Of a DNA stretch of 64,000 bases, positions 53,953 through 61,061 are shown in pieces. The position numbers were made by a program, and so were the translations under genes. The stretch's first letter is position 1, and every line of letters starts with the position of its first letter. Source of the stretch: Alphaproteobacteria bacterium (GTDB lineage Bacteria; Pseudomonadota; Alphaproteobacteria; CACIAM-22H2); contig JAEULA010000032.1 of NCBI GenBank assembly GCA_016793165.1, positions 62,001 through 126,000 on the forward strand, read 5' to 3'. The notes below the pieces were generated by a model, which was not told where the DNA came from, did not search any database, and was given only the letters and a program-made list of their open reading frames with translations.

Positions 53953-54213
53953 TCAGGTCGAGCGCGGCGTGGCCGCGCATCCGGGCGCGGCGTCGCGCTC
54001 GAAGAGGTGCCGCACCTGGGCGCGTGCCGCGGACAGCGCCGCATCGACGAGGTGCTGTCGCGCCTCGGCCCGCAGCTGGCGCGCGCGCGCGCGATAGCGG
54101 TCGAAATCCTCCGGCGCGATCCGTGCGCCGACCTGCGCCCTGAGCGCGTCGAGTTCGCGGGCGGTGTCCTGGGGGCTGCGAAGCGGGGCGGCGGCAAGGG
54201 GGGTGTCGCGCAT
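53953..54213 (-). CDS. small helical protein of unknown function
   Basis: An 86-residue, Arg- and Ala-rich frame with predicted helices (SPQDTARELDALRAQVGARI, then a run of RARARQLRAEARQHL). AGGAG lies 8 nt upstream of the ATG, which supports translation. No domain is recognised. It lies divergent from the LysR gene and could be its target, or could be a false frame; the good ribosome site is the main argument. Confidence 0.5.
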   Translation of the reverse strand: MRDTPLAAAPLRSPQDTARELDALRAQVGARIAPEDFDRYRARARQLRAEARQHLVDAALSAARAQVRHLFERDAAPGCAATPRST

Positions 54214-54365
54214 CGGAGGTCTCCTGGTCGGGATGGTCTTCGCAGGGCGGTGCGTCGCGGGCGTCGTCGCAGGGGACGGGGCACCGCAACGCGAGGAAAG
54301 CTAGTGGCGGGCCCGGATCCGACATAGCGTCGGCGCGGACGATCACTTGTGACGGAGCGGCATCA

Positions 54366-55331
54366 ATGATCGGCGACGGCGGCGAGATGCAGGTCTTCGT
54401 GCGCGTCGTCGAGCGCAACGGATTCTCGCAGGCGGCCGAGTCCCTCGGCCTCACGCCGTCGGCGGTGTCGAAGATCGTCACGCGGCTCGAGGCGCGCCTC
54501 GGCGTGCGCCTGCTCAACCGCACCACGCGGCGCCTCGCGCCGACCGCCGAGGGCGAGGCCTATCTCGAGGCGGCGCGCCGCATCCTGCGCGACATCGATG
54601 CGATCGAGACGACCGTCAGCGCCGCGCGCGCCACGCCGCGCGGCCTGCTCACGGTCAACACCGGCGCCGCCTTCGCGATGCACCAGCTGCTGCCGGCCGT
54701 GCCGGAGTTCCGTGCGCTCTATCCCGAGGTCGAGCTCGACATCCAGGTCACCGACCGGATCATCGATCTCGTGCGCGAGGGGGCCGATCTTGCGATCCGC
54801 ACCGGGCGGCTTCCCGACTCCGCGCTCATCGCGCGCAAGATCTGCGACGTCTATCGCATCGTCTGCGCATCGCCAGCCTATCTCGCCCGGTACGGAACGC
54901 CGCGCGTGCCTGCCGACCTCGCTCACCACGACTGCCTGTTCGTCAGTCATGTGCCGAGCCTGCGCTTCTGGCCCTTCCGACACGGGCGCGAGGTCGTGCA
55001 TGTCGAGATCTCGAGCCGGGTGCGCGCCGACAACGCCGACAGCCTGCTGACGCTCGCGCTCGCGGGCGGCGGCATCCTGCGCACGGCGGACTACGTCGTC
55101 GGCGTCGAGATCGCGGCGGGCCGCCTCGTGCCGATCCTCACGGACTTCCAGCACTTCGAGCCGATCCCGGTCGCCGCCGTGCATCCGCCGGGCCGGCATC
55201 GCGCGCCGAAAGTCGGCGCGATGCTCGATTTCCTGGTCGAGCGCTTCGGAGATGCGCCCTGGCGCGCCGGACTCGACCTGCCGCTGCCCCAGCGCCCGGC
55301 CCGGGCGCGATCCACCGGAGGAAGACGCTGA
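54366..55331 (+). CDS. LysR family transcriptional regulator
   Basis: A 321-residue regulator with the N-terminal winged helix (FVRVVERNGFSQAAESLGLT, then PSAVSKIVTRLEARLGVRLL) and a C-terminal periplasmic-binding-like effector domain of the CrgA/DntR-like group. GGAG lies close to the start, next to a small dyad TCAC-TT-GTGA at 54343-54352. It stops two bases before the SDR ATG, so both genes are probably co-transcribed. Effector unknown. Confidence 0.92.
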   Translation: MIGDGGEMQVFVRVVERNGFSQAAESLGLTPSAVSKIVTRLEARLGVRLLNRTTRRLAPTAEGEAYLEAARRILRDIDAIETTVSAARATPRGLLTVNTGAAFAMHQLLPAVPEFRALYPEVELDIQVTDRIIDLVREGADLAIRTGRLPDSALIARKICDVYRIVCASPAYLARYGTPRVPADLAHHDCLFVSHVPSLRFWPFRHGREVVHVEISSRVRADNADSLLTLALAGGGILRTADYVVGVEIAAGRLVPILTDFQHFEPIPVAAVHPPGRHRAPKVGAMLDFLVERFGDAPWRAGLDLPLPQRPARARSTGGRR

Positions 55332-55332
55332 C

Positions 55333-56112
55333 ATGGCATTCGATCCCAACACGATGCTGCGCCTCGACGGCGAGGTGGCCTTGGTCACGGGAGCGGCGCG
55401 CGGCATCGGCGCGGCGAGTGCCGCCCTGCTCGCGGCGGCCGGCGCCGAGGTGCTGGTCGCAGATCTCGACGGCGCGGCGGCCGAGGCCGGCGCCGCGGCG
55501 ATCCGCGCCCGCGGCCATCGTGCCCATGGCCTGGTGCTGGACGTCGCCGACGACGCGGGCGTCGCCGCGGCGTTCGAGGCCGTGCGCGAACGGCACGGCC
55601 GGCTCGACGTGCTCGTGAACAACGCCGGCATCGCGCTGCGCAAGCCGACGACGGAGCTGCCGCGCGCGGATTGGGACAAGGTCGTCGCGGTGAACCTGAC
55701 CGGCGTCTTCCTTTGTGCGCAGGCCGCGGCGTCGATCATGCTCGCCGGCGGTGGCGGCCGTATCGTCAACCTCGCCTCGATCATGGGGCTCTCGGGCGGC
55801 GGGCTCTACCCGAACATCTCCTACCAGTCGACCAAGGGCGCGGTCGTCAACATGACGCGCGCTTTGGCCGTCGAATGGTCGAAGCAGAACATCCGCGTCA
55901 ACGCGGTGGCGCCGACCTGGGTGAAGACCGAGCTGACCCGGCCGCTGTTCGAGAATCCGGAGCTCCATGCGCGGCTCAAGGCGGTGACGCCGATGGAACG
56001 CTTCCCGGCGCCGGACGACATCGCCGCGGCGGTGCTGTTCCTCGCCAGCCGCGCCTCGGCCTTCGTCACCGGCCACACGCTCGCGGTCGACAGCGGGTTC
56101 CTGGCGCAGTGA
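55333..56112 (+). CDS. SDR family oxidoreductase
   Basis: A 259-residue classical short-chain dehydrogenase. TGAARGIG is at 19-26, NNAG at 96-99, Ser149 in NLASIMG, and Tyr164/Lys168 in YQSTK. Such enzymes act on sugars, polyols or 3-oxoacyl groups; the substrate is not evident. It follows the LysR gene directly and is the likely regulated enzyme. Its stop is 22 bp from the convergent TRIC-type gene. Confidence 0.92.
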   Translation: MAFDPNTMLRLDGEVALVTGAARGIGAASAALLAAAGAEVLVADLDGAAAEAGAAAIRARGHRAHGLVLDVADDAGVAAAFEAVRERHGRLDVLVNNAGIALRKPTTELPRADWDKVVAVNLTGVFLCAQAAASIMLAGGGGRIVNLASIMGLSGGGLYPNISYQSTKGAVVNMTRALAVEWSKQNIRVNAVAPTWVKTELTRPLFENPELHARLKAVTPMERFPAPDDIAAAVLFLASRASAFVTGHTLAVDSGFLAQ

Positions 56113-56134
56113 CGCGCAATCGGTCGCGACGGGT

Positions 56135-56743
56135 TCAGCCGCGCGGCAGGCGCAGGCCGAGTACCGGCCCGGCGATGCGCGTGACGATCGCCACGATCGC
56201 GCCGGCGGCGACGGCGAGCGTCATGTGCGAGGGATCGAGCCGGTGCAGCGCGAAGACCGTCGCGGCACCGGCGGTGGCCGCGGTCGCGTAGAGGTCGCGA
56301 TTGCGATAGAGGATGCCCGGCACCTCGCCGGTGAGGACGTCGCGCAGCACGCCGCCGCCAACGCCGGAGACCGCGCCGGCGAAGATCGTGCCCCAGAAGC
56401 CGAGGCCCGCGTCGAGGCCGCGCTCGGCGCCGAGCGCCGCGAACAGGCCCAGGCCCAGCGTGTCGAGCCAGTAGATCGGCCGTCGCAGGCGCTTGAGGCG
56501 GTGGCGCAGAACGAAAACGGCGAGCGCGGTGCCGAGCACGCCCCACAGCAAGCGCTCGTCGCGGAAGATCGCCGGCGGCAGCTGGCCGACGACCACGTCG
56601 CGCAGGGACCCGCCGCCGACGGCCGTGACGCTCGCGAGCACGACGACGCCGAGCAGGTCGAACCGCCTCTCGATCGCAGCCATCGCGCCCATGGCGGCGA
56701 AGGTGAGCACGCCGGTCCAGACGAGGATGTCGATGGGGATCAT
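56135..56743 (-). CDS. TRIC-type cation channel / UPF0126 family membrane protein
   Basis: A 202-residue protein with seven predicted membrane segments and the internally repeated UPF0126 motif: VTAVGGGSLRDVVVGQLPPAI in the first half and SGVGGGVLRDVLTGEVPGIL in the second. Structural work on prokaryotic members shows trimeric potassium-permeable channels of the TRIC type. Physiological role in bacteria is unclear. Part of a run of minus-strand genes from 60253 down. Confidence 0.92.
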   Translation of the reverse strand: MIPIDILVWTGVLTFAAMGAMAAIERRFDLLGVVVLASVTAVGGGSLRDVVVGQLPPAIFRDERLLWGVLGTALAVFVLRHRLKRLRRPIYWLDTLGLGLFAALGAERGLDAGLGFWGTIFAGAVSGVGGGVLRDVLTGEVPGILYRNRDLYATAATAGAATVFALHRLDPSHMTLAVAAGAIVAIVTRIAGPVLGLRLPRG

Positions 56744-56794
56744 GCCGGCGCGATCATGGCCGGCGGTGCCGCGGTCGTGCGGCGCGCCCGCGCC

Positions 56795-57340
56795 TCACGC
56801 GACGAGCGCCAGCGGATACTCGGCCTCGGCGGTGTAGATCGCGCCCTCCGCGCGCCGGTGGCTCGAGAACAGCGTGAACCACTCCACCGCGAAGGGGCCG
56901 GCCCGGAACAGCGCATTGTGCGCCAGGAAGTCCTGCACGCGGCCGATCGGCGTGCCGCCGAGCCGCGCCAGGGTCACGTGCGGTCGGAAGCGCCGCTCCT
57001 CCGGGGGGAATCCCATGCGCACGAGCGCGGACTCGACGTTGCGCTGGAGCTGGTTCAGCTCGTTGCTCTTGCCGACGCCGGCCCACAGCACGCGGACCTC
57101 GTCGCCGGTCGAGAAATGCCCGACGCCCGCGAGACTCAGCTCGAAGCTCGGGCAGCGCACGCCCATCAGCGCGTCGTGGACGTCATGCGCCTCGCCCTCG
57201 GAGATCTCGCCGATGAAGCGCAGCGTCAAGTGGAGGTTCTCGTCCGGCGTCCAGTTGGCGCCGGGCACGCCGCCGCACAGGTCGCCGAGGCTGAGGCGGA
57301 TGTCCTCGGGCAGCTCGATGCCGACGAACAGACGGATCAT
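56795..57340 (-). CDS. thpR: RNA 2',3'-cyclic phosphodiesterase ThpR
   Basis: A 181-residue 2H phosphoesterase with the family start MIRLFVGIELP and motifs LHLTLRFIGE (His37, Thr39) and RFRPHVTLARL (His121, Thr123). ThpR hydrolyses 2',3'-cyclic phosphate ends to 2'-phosphates. Length and motif spacing are typical. Downstream of the aldo/keto reductase gene on the same strand. Confidence 0.93.
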   Translation of the reverse strand: MIRLFVGIELPEDIRLSLGDLCGGVPGANWTPDENLHLTLRFIGEISEGEAHDVHDALMGVRCPSFELSLAGVGHFSTGDEVRVLWAGVGKSNELNQLQRNVESALVRMGFPPEERRFRPHVTLARLGGTPIGRVQDFLAHNALFRAGPFAVEWFTLFSSHRRAEGAIYTAEAEYPLALVA

Positions 57341-57428
57341 GCCACGCCTCCCTGCTCGAGACTTCGGCGACGGTCCCGCGATTCGGCCGGTCCGGCAAGG
57401 GCCGGTGCGCGCCGCGCCGGCCCCCGGC

Positions 57429-58475
57429 TCAGGGGCAGGGGTTCGGGTTCTCGGCGTGGATCGCGTCGATCCGGGCGAGCACGTCCGGCGACAAGGTCAG
57501 CCCGATCGAGCGCGCGTTCGTGTCGAGCTGCTCGAGCGTCGTCGCCCCGATGATGTTCGCCGTCACGAAGGGCCGCGAGTTGACGAAAGCCAGCGCCATC
57601 TGCGCGGGATCGAGCCCCGCCTCGCGCGCGAGCGCGACATAGGCGCGCGTCGCCGGCTCCTGGCGCGGCTTGCTGTAGCGCTTGAAGCGCTCGAACAGCG
57701 TCAGCCGCGCGCCGGCCGGGCGCGCGCCGTCCAGGTACTTGCCCGCGAGCACGCCCATCGCGAGCGGCGAATAGGCGAGCAGGCCGCAGCGCTCGCGGAT
57801 GGCGATCTCGGCGAGGCCGATCTCGAAGACGCGGTTGAGCAGGCTGTAGGGATTCTGGATCGACTGGATGCGCGGCAGGCCAGCGACCTCCGCGAGACCG
57901 AGATGCCGGTGCAGGCCCCAGGGCGTCTCGTTGGAAACGGCGACATGCCGGACCTTGCCCGCCTTCACGAGCTCCTCGAGCGCGCGCAGCGTCTCCTCGA
58001 TCGAGGCGTGATCGCGCGCCGGATCGTGCACGTAGTCGAGCCTGCCGAAGGCGTTGACGTGCCGGTCCGGCGAATGGGTCTGGTAGAGGTCGATGTAGTC
58101 GGTCTGCAGCCGCCGCAGCGACCCCTCGACCGCCTCGAGGATCGATGCCCGATCGAGATGCCCCTTGCCGTCTCGGATGTAGGGCGAGGCGTTGTTCATG
58201 CCTACGACCTTGGTCGCCAGGATGGCCTGGCGGCGGCGGCCCGGGTTGGCGCGGAACCAGGTGCCGATGTGCCGCTCGGTGTCGCCCTGCACCGCTTTCG
58301 ACGGCGGCACGGGATAGGCCTCGGCGGTGTCGATGAAGTTGACTCCGTGATGGTCGAAGGCGCGGTCGAGTTGCGCGTGCGCGTCGGCCTCGCTGTTCTG
58401 CACGCCCCAGGTCATCGTTCCCAGGCAGATGACGGACACGTCGAGATCGGTCGTGCCCAGGCGGCGATACTGCAT
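57429..58475 (-). CDS. aldo/keto reductase (Tas-like)
   Basis: A 348-residue NADPH-dependent oxidoreductase of the Tas-like group. The catalytic tetrad is Asp49, Tyr54, Lys89 and His134 (FIDTAEAY, ATKVVG, YQTHSPDR). The length of about 346 and the TMTWGVQNSEADAHAQLD start are those of E. coli Tas-type proteins. I chose the ATG at 58475 (MQYRRLG), with GAGGAC upstream. Substrate unknown, probably aldehydes. Confidence 0.92.
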   Translation of the reverse strand: MQYRRLGTTDLDVSVICLGTMTWGVQNSEADAHAQLDRAFDHHGVNFIDTAEAYPVPPSKAVQGDTERHIGTWFRANPGRRRQAILATKVVGMNNASPYIRDGKGHLDRASILEAVEGSLRRLQTDYIDLYQTHSPDRHVNAFGRLDYVHDPARDHASIEETLRALEELVKAGKVRHVAVSNETPWGLHRHLGLAEVAGLPRIQSIQNPYSLLNRVFEIGLAEIAIRERCGLLAYSPLAMGVLAGKYLDGARPAGARLTLFERFKRYSKPRQEPATRAYVALAREAGLDPAQMALAFVNSRPFVTANIIGATTLEQLDTNARSIGLTLSPDVLARIDAIHAENPNPCP

Positions 58476-58520
58476 CGGCAAGTCCTCGAGGATACGGAAA
58501 CGCGCGTCGGGATGTGCGCG

Positions 58521-59636
58521 TCAGGCGAACAGCGCCAGGACGCCCGTATAGCCGTAGAGCCGCGCGTTTGAAATCTCGCCGTCGCAGAACATCCCGGCCA
58601 GCGGCACCTCGCCGATCTCCGCCCGCAGCGCCGCGAGCTCGGCCGAGCCGGGTCCGAACAGATTCGGCCCTCGCGCGAGGCATGTGAAATAGAGCGCGGC
58701 GCGCGGCCGGGCGCCGAGGCGGCGTCGGGCGTCGCGCGCCATGCGGGTCAGGTCCTGCGCGGCCGCCGCCTCGTCTCGGCGCACGAACATCAGCGCCCGT
58801 CCCGGCTCGGCCTCCTCGCCGATGGCGATCGAGCCGCGCTGCGGATCGATGCCGATCAGGTTGCGCACGAGATAGTCCGCGCGGTCGCTGCCGACGATCG
58901 GCAGCGCGACATGCAGCCGGCGCGAGGCGCGGATCCGCACCTCCTCGGGCAGGGTTGCGAGATCGGCCTGCAGCGCCTCGAGGGCGGGCATGTCGTCGAG
59001 CGTGTGCACGACGTTGCCCTCCGCCTTGGTGATCCGCCGCCGCCCCTCGGTGAGCGGCGTGCAGCCCTGCGTGATTCCCACGGCGGGCAGCACGTCGCGC
59101 GTGAAGACGACGCCGGCGAGCGGGCCGCGGCCGACCGCGCCGGCCGCCAGCGGCAGCGCGACGCGGCTGGAGCCGAGACCGCCGAGGACGAAGCTGTCGG
59201 CGAGGTCGGCGAGGTCGCCGAGCCGGTCGGGCAGGCGCCGGTCGCGTCCGTCGCCGTGCGCGACCGTGATCGTGGGCCCGGCGTCGCGCGCCCAGCGCAC
59301 AAGCTCGGGCGCGAGCGCGTCGCCGTCGGCGGCCGGCAGGAGGCGGAAGGTCCCGGCCGGGATCGCGGCCGTCATCACGGCGAGCGCGGGCTCGTCGAAA
59401 TACTCGCGCGCGCCGCCGACGACGCCGATGGCGACGGTGCCGGCCCAGGCTTCGACTCCGGTCGCCGATCGCAGATGCGCCACGATCGCGTCGAAATCCT
59501 GCGCGAACACGTCGGTCGCGTAGACGAACCCGACCGTGGCGCCGCGGACGTCGCCGAGCTCGGCGAGGCAGCGGTCCGCCAGCTCGGCCCAGTCCCCGGA
59601 CCCGCCGGCATGGGCTGCGGCGAACATGGCGCTCAT
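58521..59636 (-). CDS. FIST domain protein
   Basis: A 371-residue protein with a FIST N domain (about 30-210, ATVGFVYATDVFAQDFDAIV) and FIST C domain (about 220-360, ending GEVPLAGMFCDGEISN). FIST domains are predicted small-molecule sensors found in signal transduction proteins, here standing alone without kinase or cyclase output. Its start overlaps the stop of the esterase gene as ATGA, so the two are co-translated; no functional link between such proteins is known to me. Confidence 0.88.
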   Translation of the reverse strand: MSAMFAAAHAGGSGDWAELADRCLAELGDVRGATVGFVYATDVFAQDFDAIVAHLRSATGVEAWAGTVAIGVVGGAREYFDEPALAVMTAAIPAGTFRLLPAADGDALAPELVRWARDAGPTITVAHGDGRDRRLPDRLGDLADLADSFVLGGLGSSRVALPLAAGAVGRGPLAGVVFTRDVLPAVGITQGCTPLTEGRRRITKAEGNVVHTLDDMPALEALQADLATLPEEVRIRASRRLHVALPIVGSDRADYLVRNLIGIDPQRGSIAIGEEAEPGRALMFVRRDEAAAAQDLTRMARDARRRLGARPRAALYFTCLARGPNLFGPGSAELAALRAEIGEVPLAGMFCDGEISNARLYGYTGVLALFA

Positions 59637-60253
59637 CCGGCGAGCAGCCGCTGCAGATGCGGCAGCAGGCGCTCGACGATCACGTCGACGCCTGCCGCGT
59701 TGGGATGGATGCCGTCGCCCTGGTTCAGGGCCGGCACGGCGGCGACGCCGTCGAGGAAGAACGGGTAGAGGGGCACGGCATGACGGGACGCGAGACGGGC
59801 GAAGACCGCGTTGAAGCGCTCGGCATACTCGCGGCCGAGATTGGGCGGCGCCATCATGCCCGCGAGCATCGGCTTGACGCCGCGCGCCTTCAGCTTCGTC
59901 AGGATGGCATCGAGATTGGCTTCCATCGTCTCGGGCGGCAGGCCGCGCAGCCCGTCATTGGCGCCCAGCGCCACCAGGGCATGGGTCGGCGGCCGATCGC
60001 CGATCGCCCAGTCCAGGCGCGCCAGTCCGCCGGCGCTGGTGTCGCCCGAGACGCCGGCATTGACGATGTCCACCGCGACGCCGGCGCGCTCGAACGCGGC
60101 CTGGAGCCGCGTCGCGAAGGCCTGCGCTTGCGGCAGCCCGTAACCGGCCGTGAGGCTGTCCCCGAGCAGCAGCAGGCGCGGCCGCGGCGCCTGGGCGAGG
60201 CCCGCGGTCGCGCCGAGCGCCGTGGCGAACGCCGCGCTCGCGTTGACAAGCAT
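59633..60253 (-). CDS. tesA: TesA-like SGNH arylesterase
   Basis: A 206-residue secreted lysophospholipase/thioesterase/arylesterase. A short signal peptide (residues 1-21) precedes the SGNH blocks: GDSLTAGYGL (Ser33), GVSGDTSAGG, GANDGLRGLPP and the terminal catalytic GDGIHPNAAG. In E. coli tesA is divergent from ybbA-ybbP, and the same arrangement is seen here. ATG at 60253 fits the signal peptide. Confidence 0.92.
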   Translation of the reverse strand: MLVNASAAFATALGATAGLAQAPRPRLLLLGDSLTAGYGLPQAQAFATRLQAAFERAGVAVDIVNAGVSGDTSAGGLARLDWAIGDRPPTHALVALGANDGLRGLPPETMEANLDAILTKLKARGVKPMLAGMMAPPNLGREYAERFNAVFARLASRHAVPLYPFFLDGVAAVPALNQGDGIHPNAAGVDVIVERLLPHLQRLLAG

Positions 60254-60332
60254 GACGCGTCGCCCATATCCCGGACCGCCGGCCGCCCGGCTCGACGCCC
60301 TCGACTTCCCGGAAATCGCCTCGGTGTATCTC

Positions 60333-61061
60333 ATGTCCGTCCCTGCAGGGTCGTCGCGCTCGTCGGAAGCCATCGTCGAACTGCGCGGCGTCCACCTCAA
60401 GCTGGAGTCCCAGGCGGGCGAGGTCAACATCCTGCGCGGGCTCGACCTGACGGTTAATCGCGGCGAGGCGCTCGCGGTCACCGGCCCCTCGGGATCCGGC
60501 AAGTCGACGATGATGATGGTGATGGCGGGGCTCGAGCGCGCATCGCAGGGCGTCGTGACGGTGGCCGGCCAGGACCTCGGCGCGCTCGACGAGGACGGGC
60601 TCGCGCTGTTCCGCCGCCGGCGGGTCGGAATCGTGTTCCAGGGCTTCCATCTGATCGCGACGATGACCGCGCGCGAGAACGTCGCGATCCCGCTCGAGTT
60701 CGCCGGCGAGGCCGACGCCTTCGCGCGCGCCGACAAGGCGCTGGAGTCGGTCGGGCTGGGCCACCGCCTGACCCATTATCCGGGCCAGCTCTCCGGCGGC
60801 GAGCAGCAGCGCGTGGCGCTCGCTCGCGCACTCGTGATCGCGCCGGACCTGCTGCTGGCCGACGAGCCGACCGGCAATCTCGACCGCGTCACCGGCCAGC
60901 AGATCATCGAGCTGATGTTCGACCTGACGCGCCGCCATCGCACGACGCTGGTCCTGATCACCCACGACGTCGAGCTCGCCGCGCGCTGCGCGCGCATCGT
61001 GCGCATGCAAGACGGCCGCATCGTGGAGGACGCGGCGGTCGACCTGCGCGTGGCGCAGTGA
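60333..61061 (+). CDS. YbbA-like ABC transporter ATP-binding protein
   Basis: A 242-residue ATPase with Walker A GPSGSGKST (51-59), Q-loop VFQGFHLI, signature LSGGEQQRVALARA, Walker B LLADEPTGNLD and H-loop LITHD. It pairs with the large FtsX-type permease downstream, overlapping it by 4 bp. I chose the ATG at 60333 (MSVPAGS); an in-frame ATG at 60252 would overlap the divergent esterase start. The divergence from tesA matches the E. coli ybbA-ybbP locus, where a lipid- or peptide-related export is presumed. Confidence 0.92.
   Translation: MSVPAGSSRSSEAIVELRGVHLKLESQAGEVNILRGLDLTVNRGEALAVTGPSGSGKSTMMMVMAGLERASQGVVTVAGQDLGALDEDGLALFRRRRVGIVFQGFHLIATMTARENVAIPLEFAGEADAFARADKALESVGLGHRLTHYPGQLSGGEQQRVALARALVIAPDLLLADEPTGNLDRVTGQQIIELMFDLTRRHRTTLVLITHDVELAARCARIVRMQDGRIVEDAAVDLRVAQ

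Noticed and set aside
54343..54352. TCAC-TT-GTGA dyad in front of the LysR gene as an autoregulatory site
   Set aside because: Only 10 bp long and overlapping the ribosome site region; LysR sites are usually T-N11-A within longer dyads. Mentioned in the gene entry only.
60252..60332. Earlier ATG (MTRRPYPG) as start of the YbbA-like ATPase
   Set aside because: The added residues are not part of the family and would overlap the divergent esterase start codon; the ATG at 60333 fits better.
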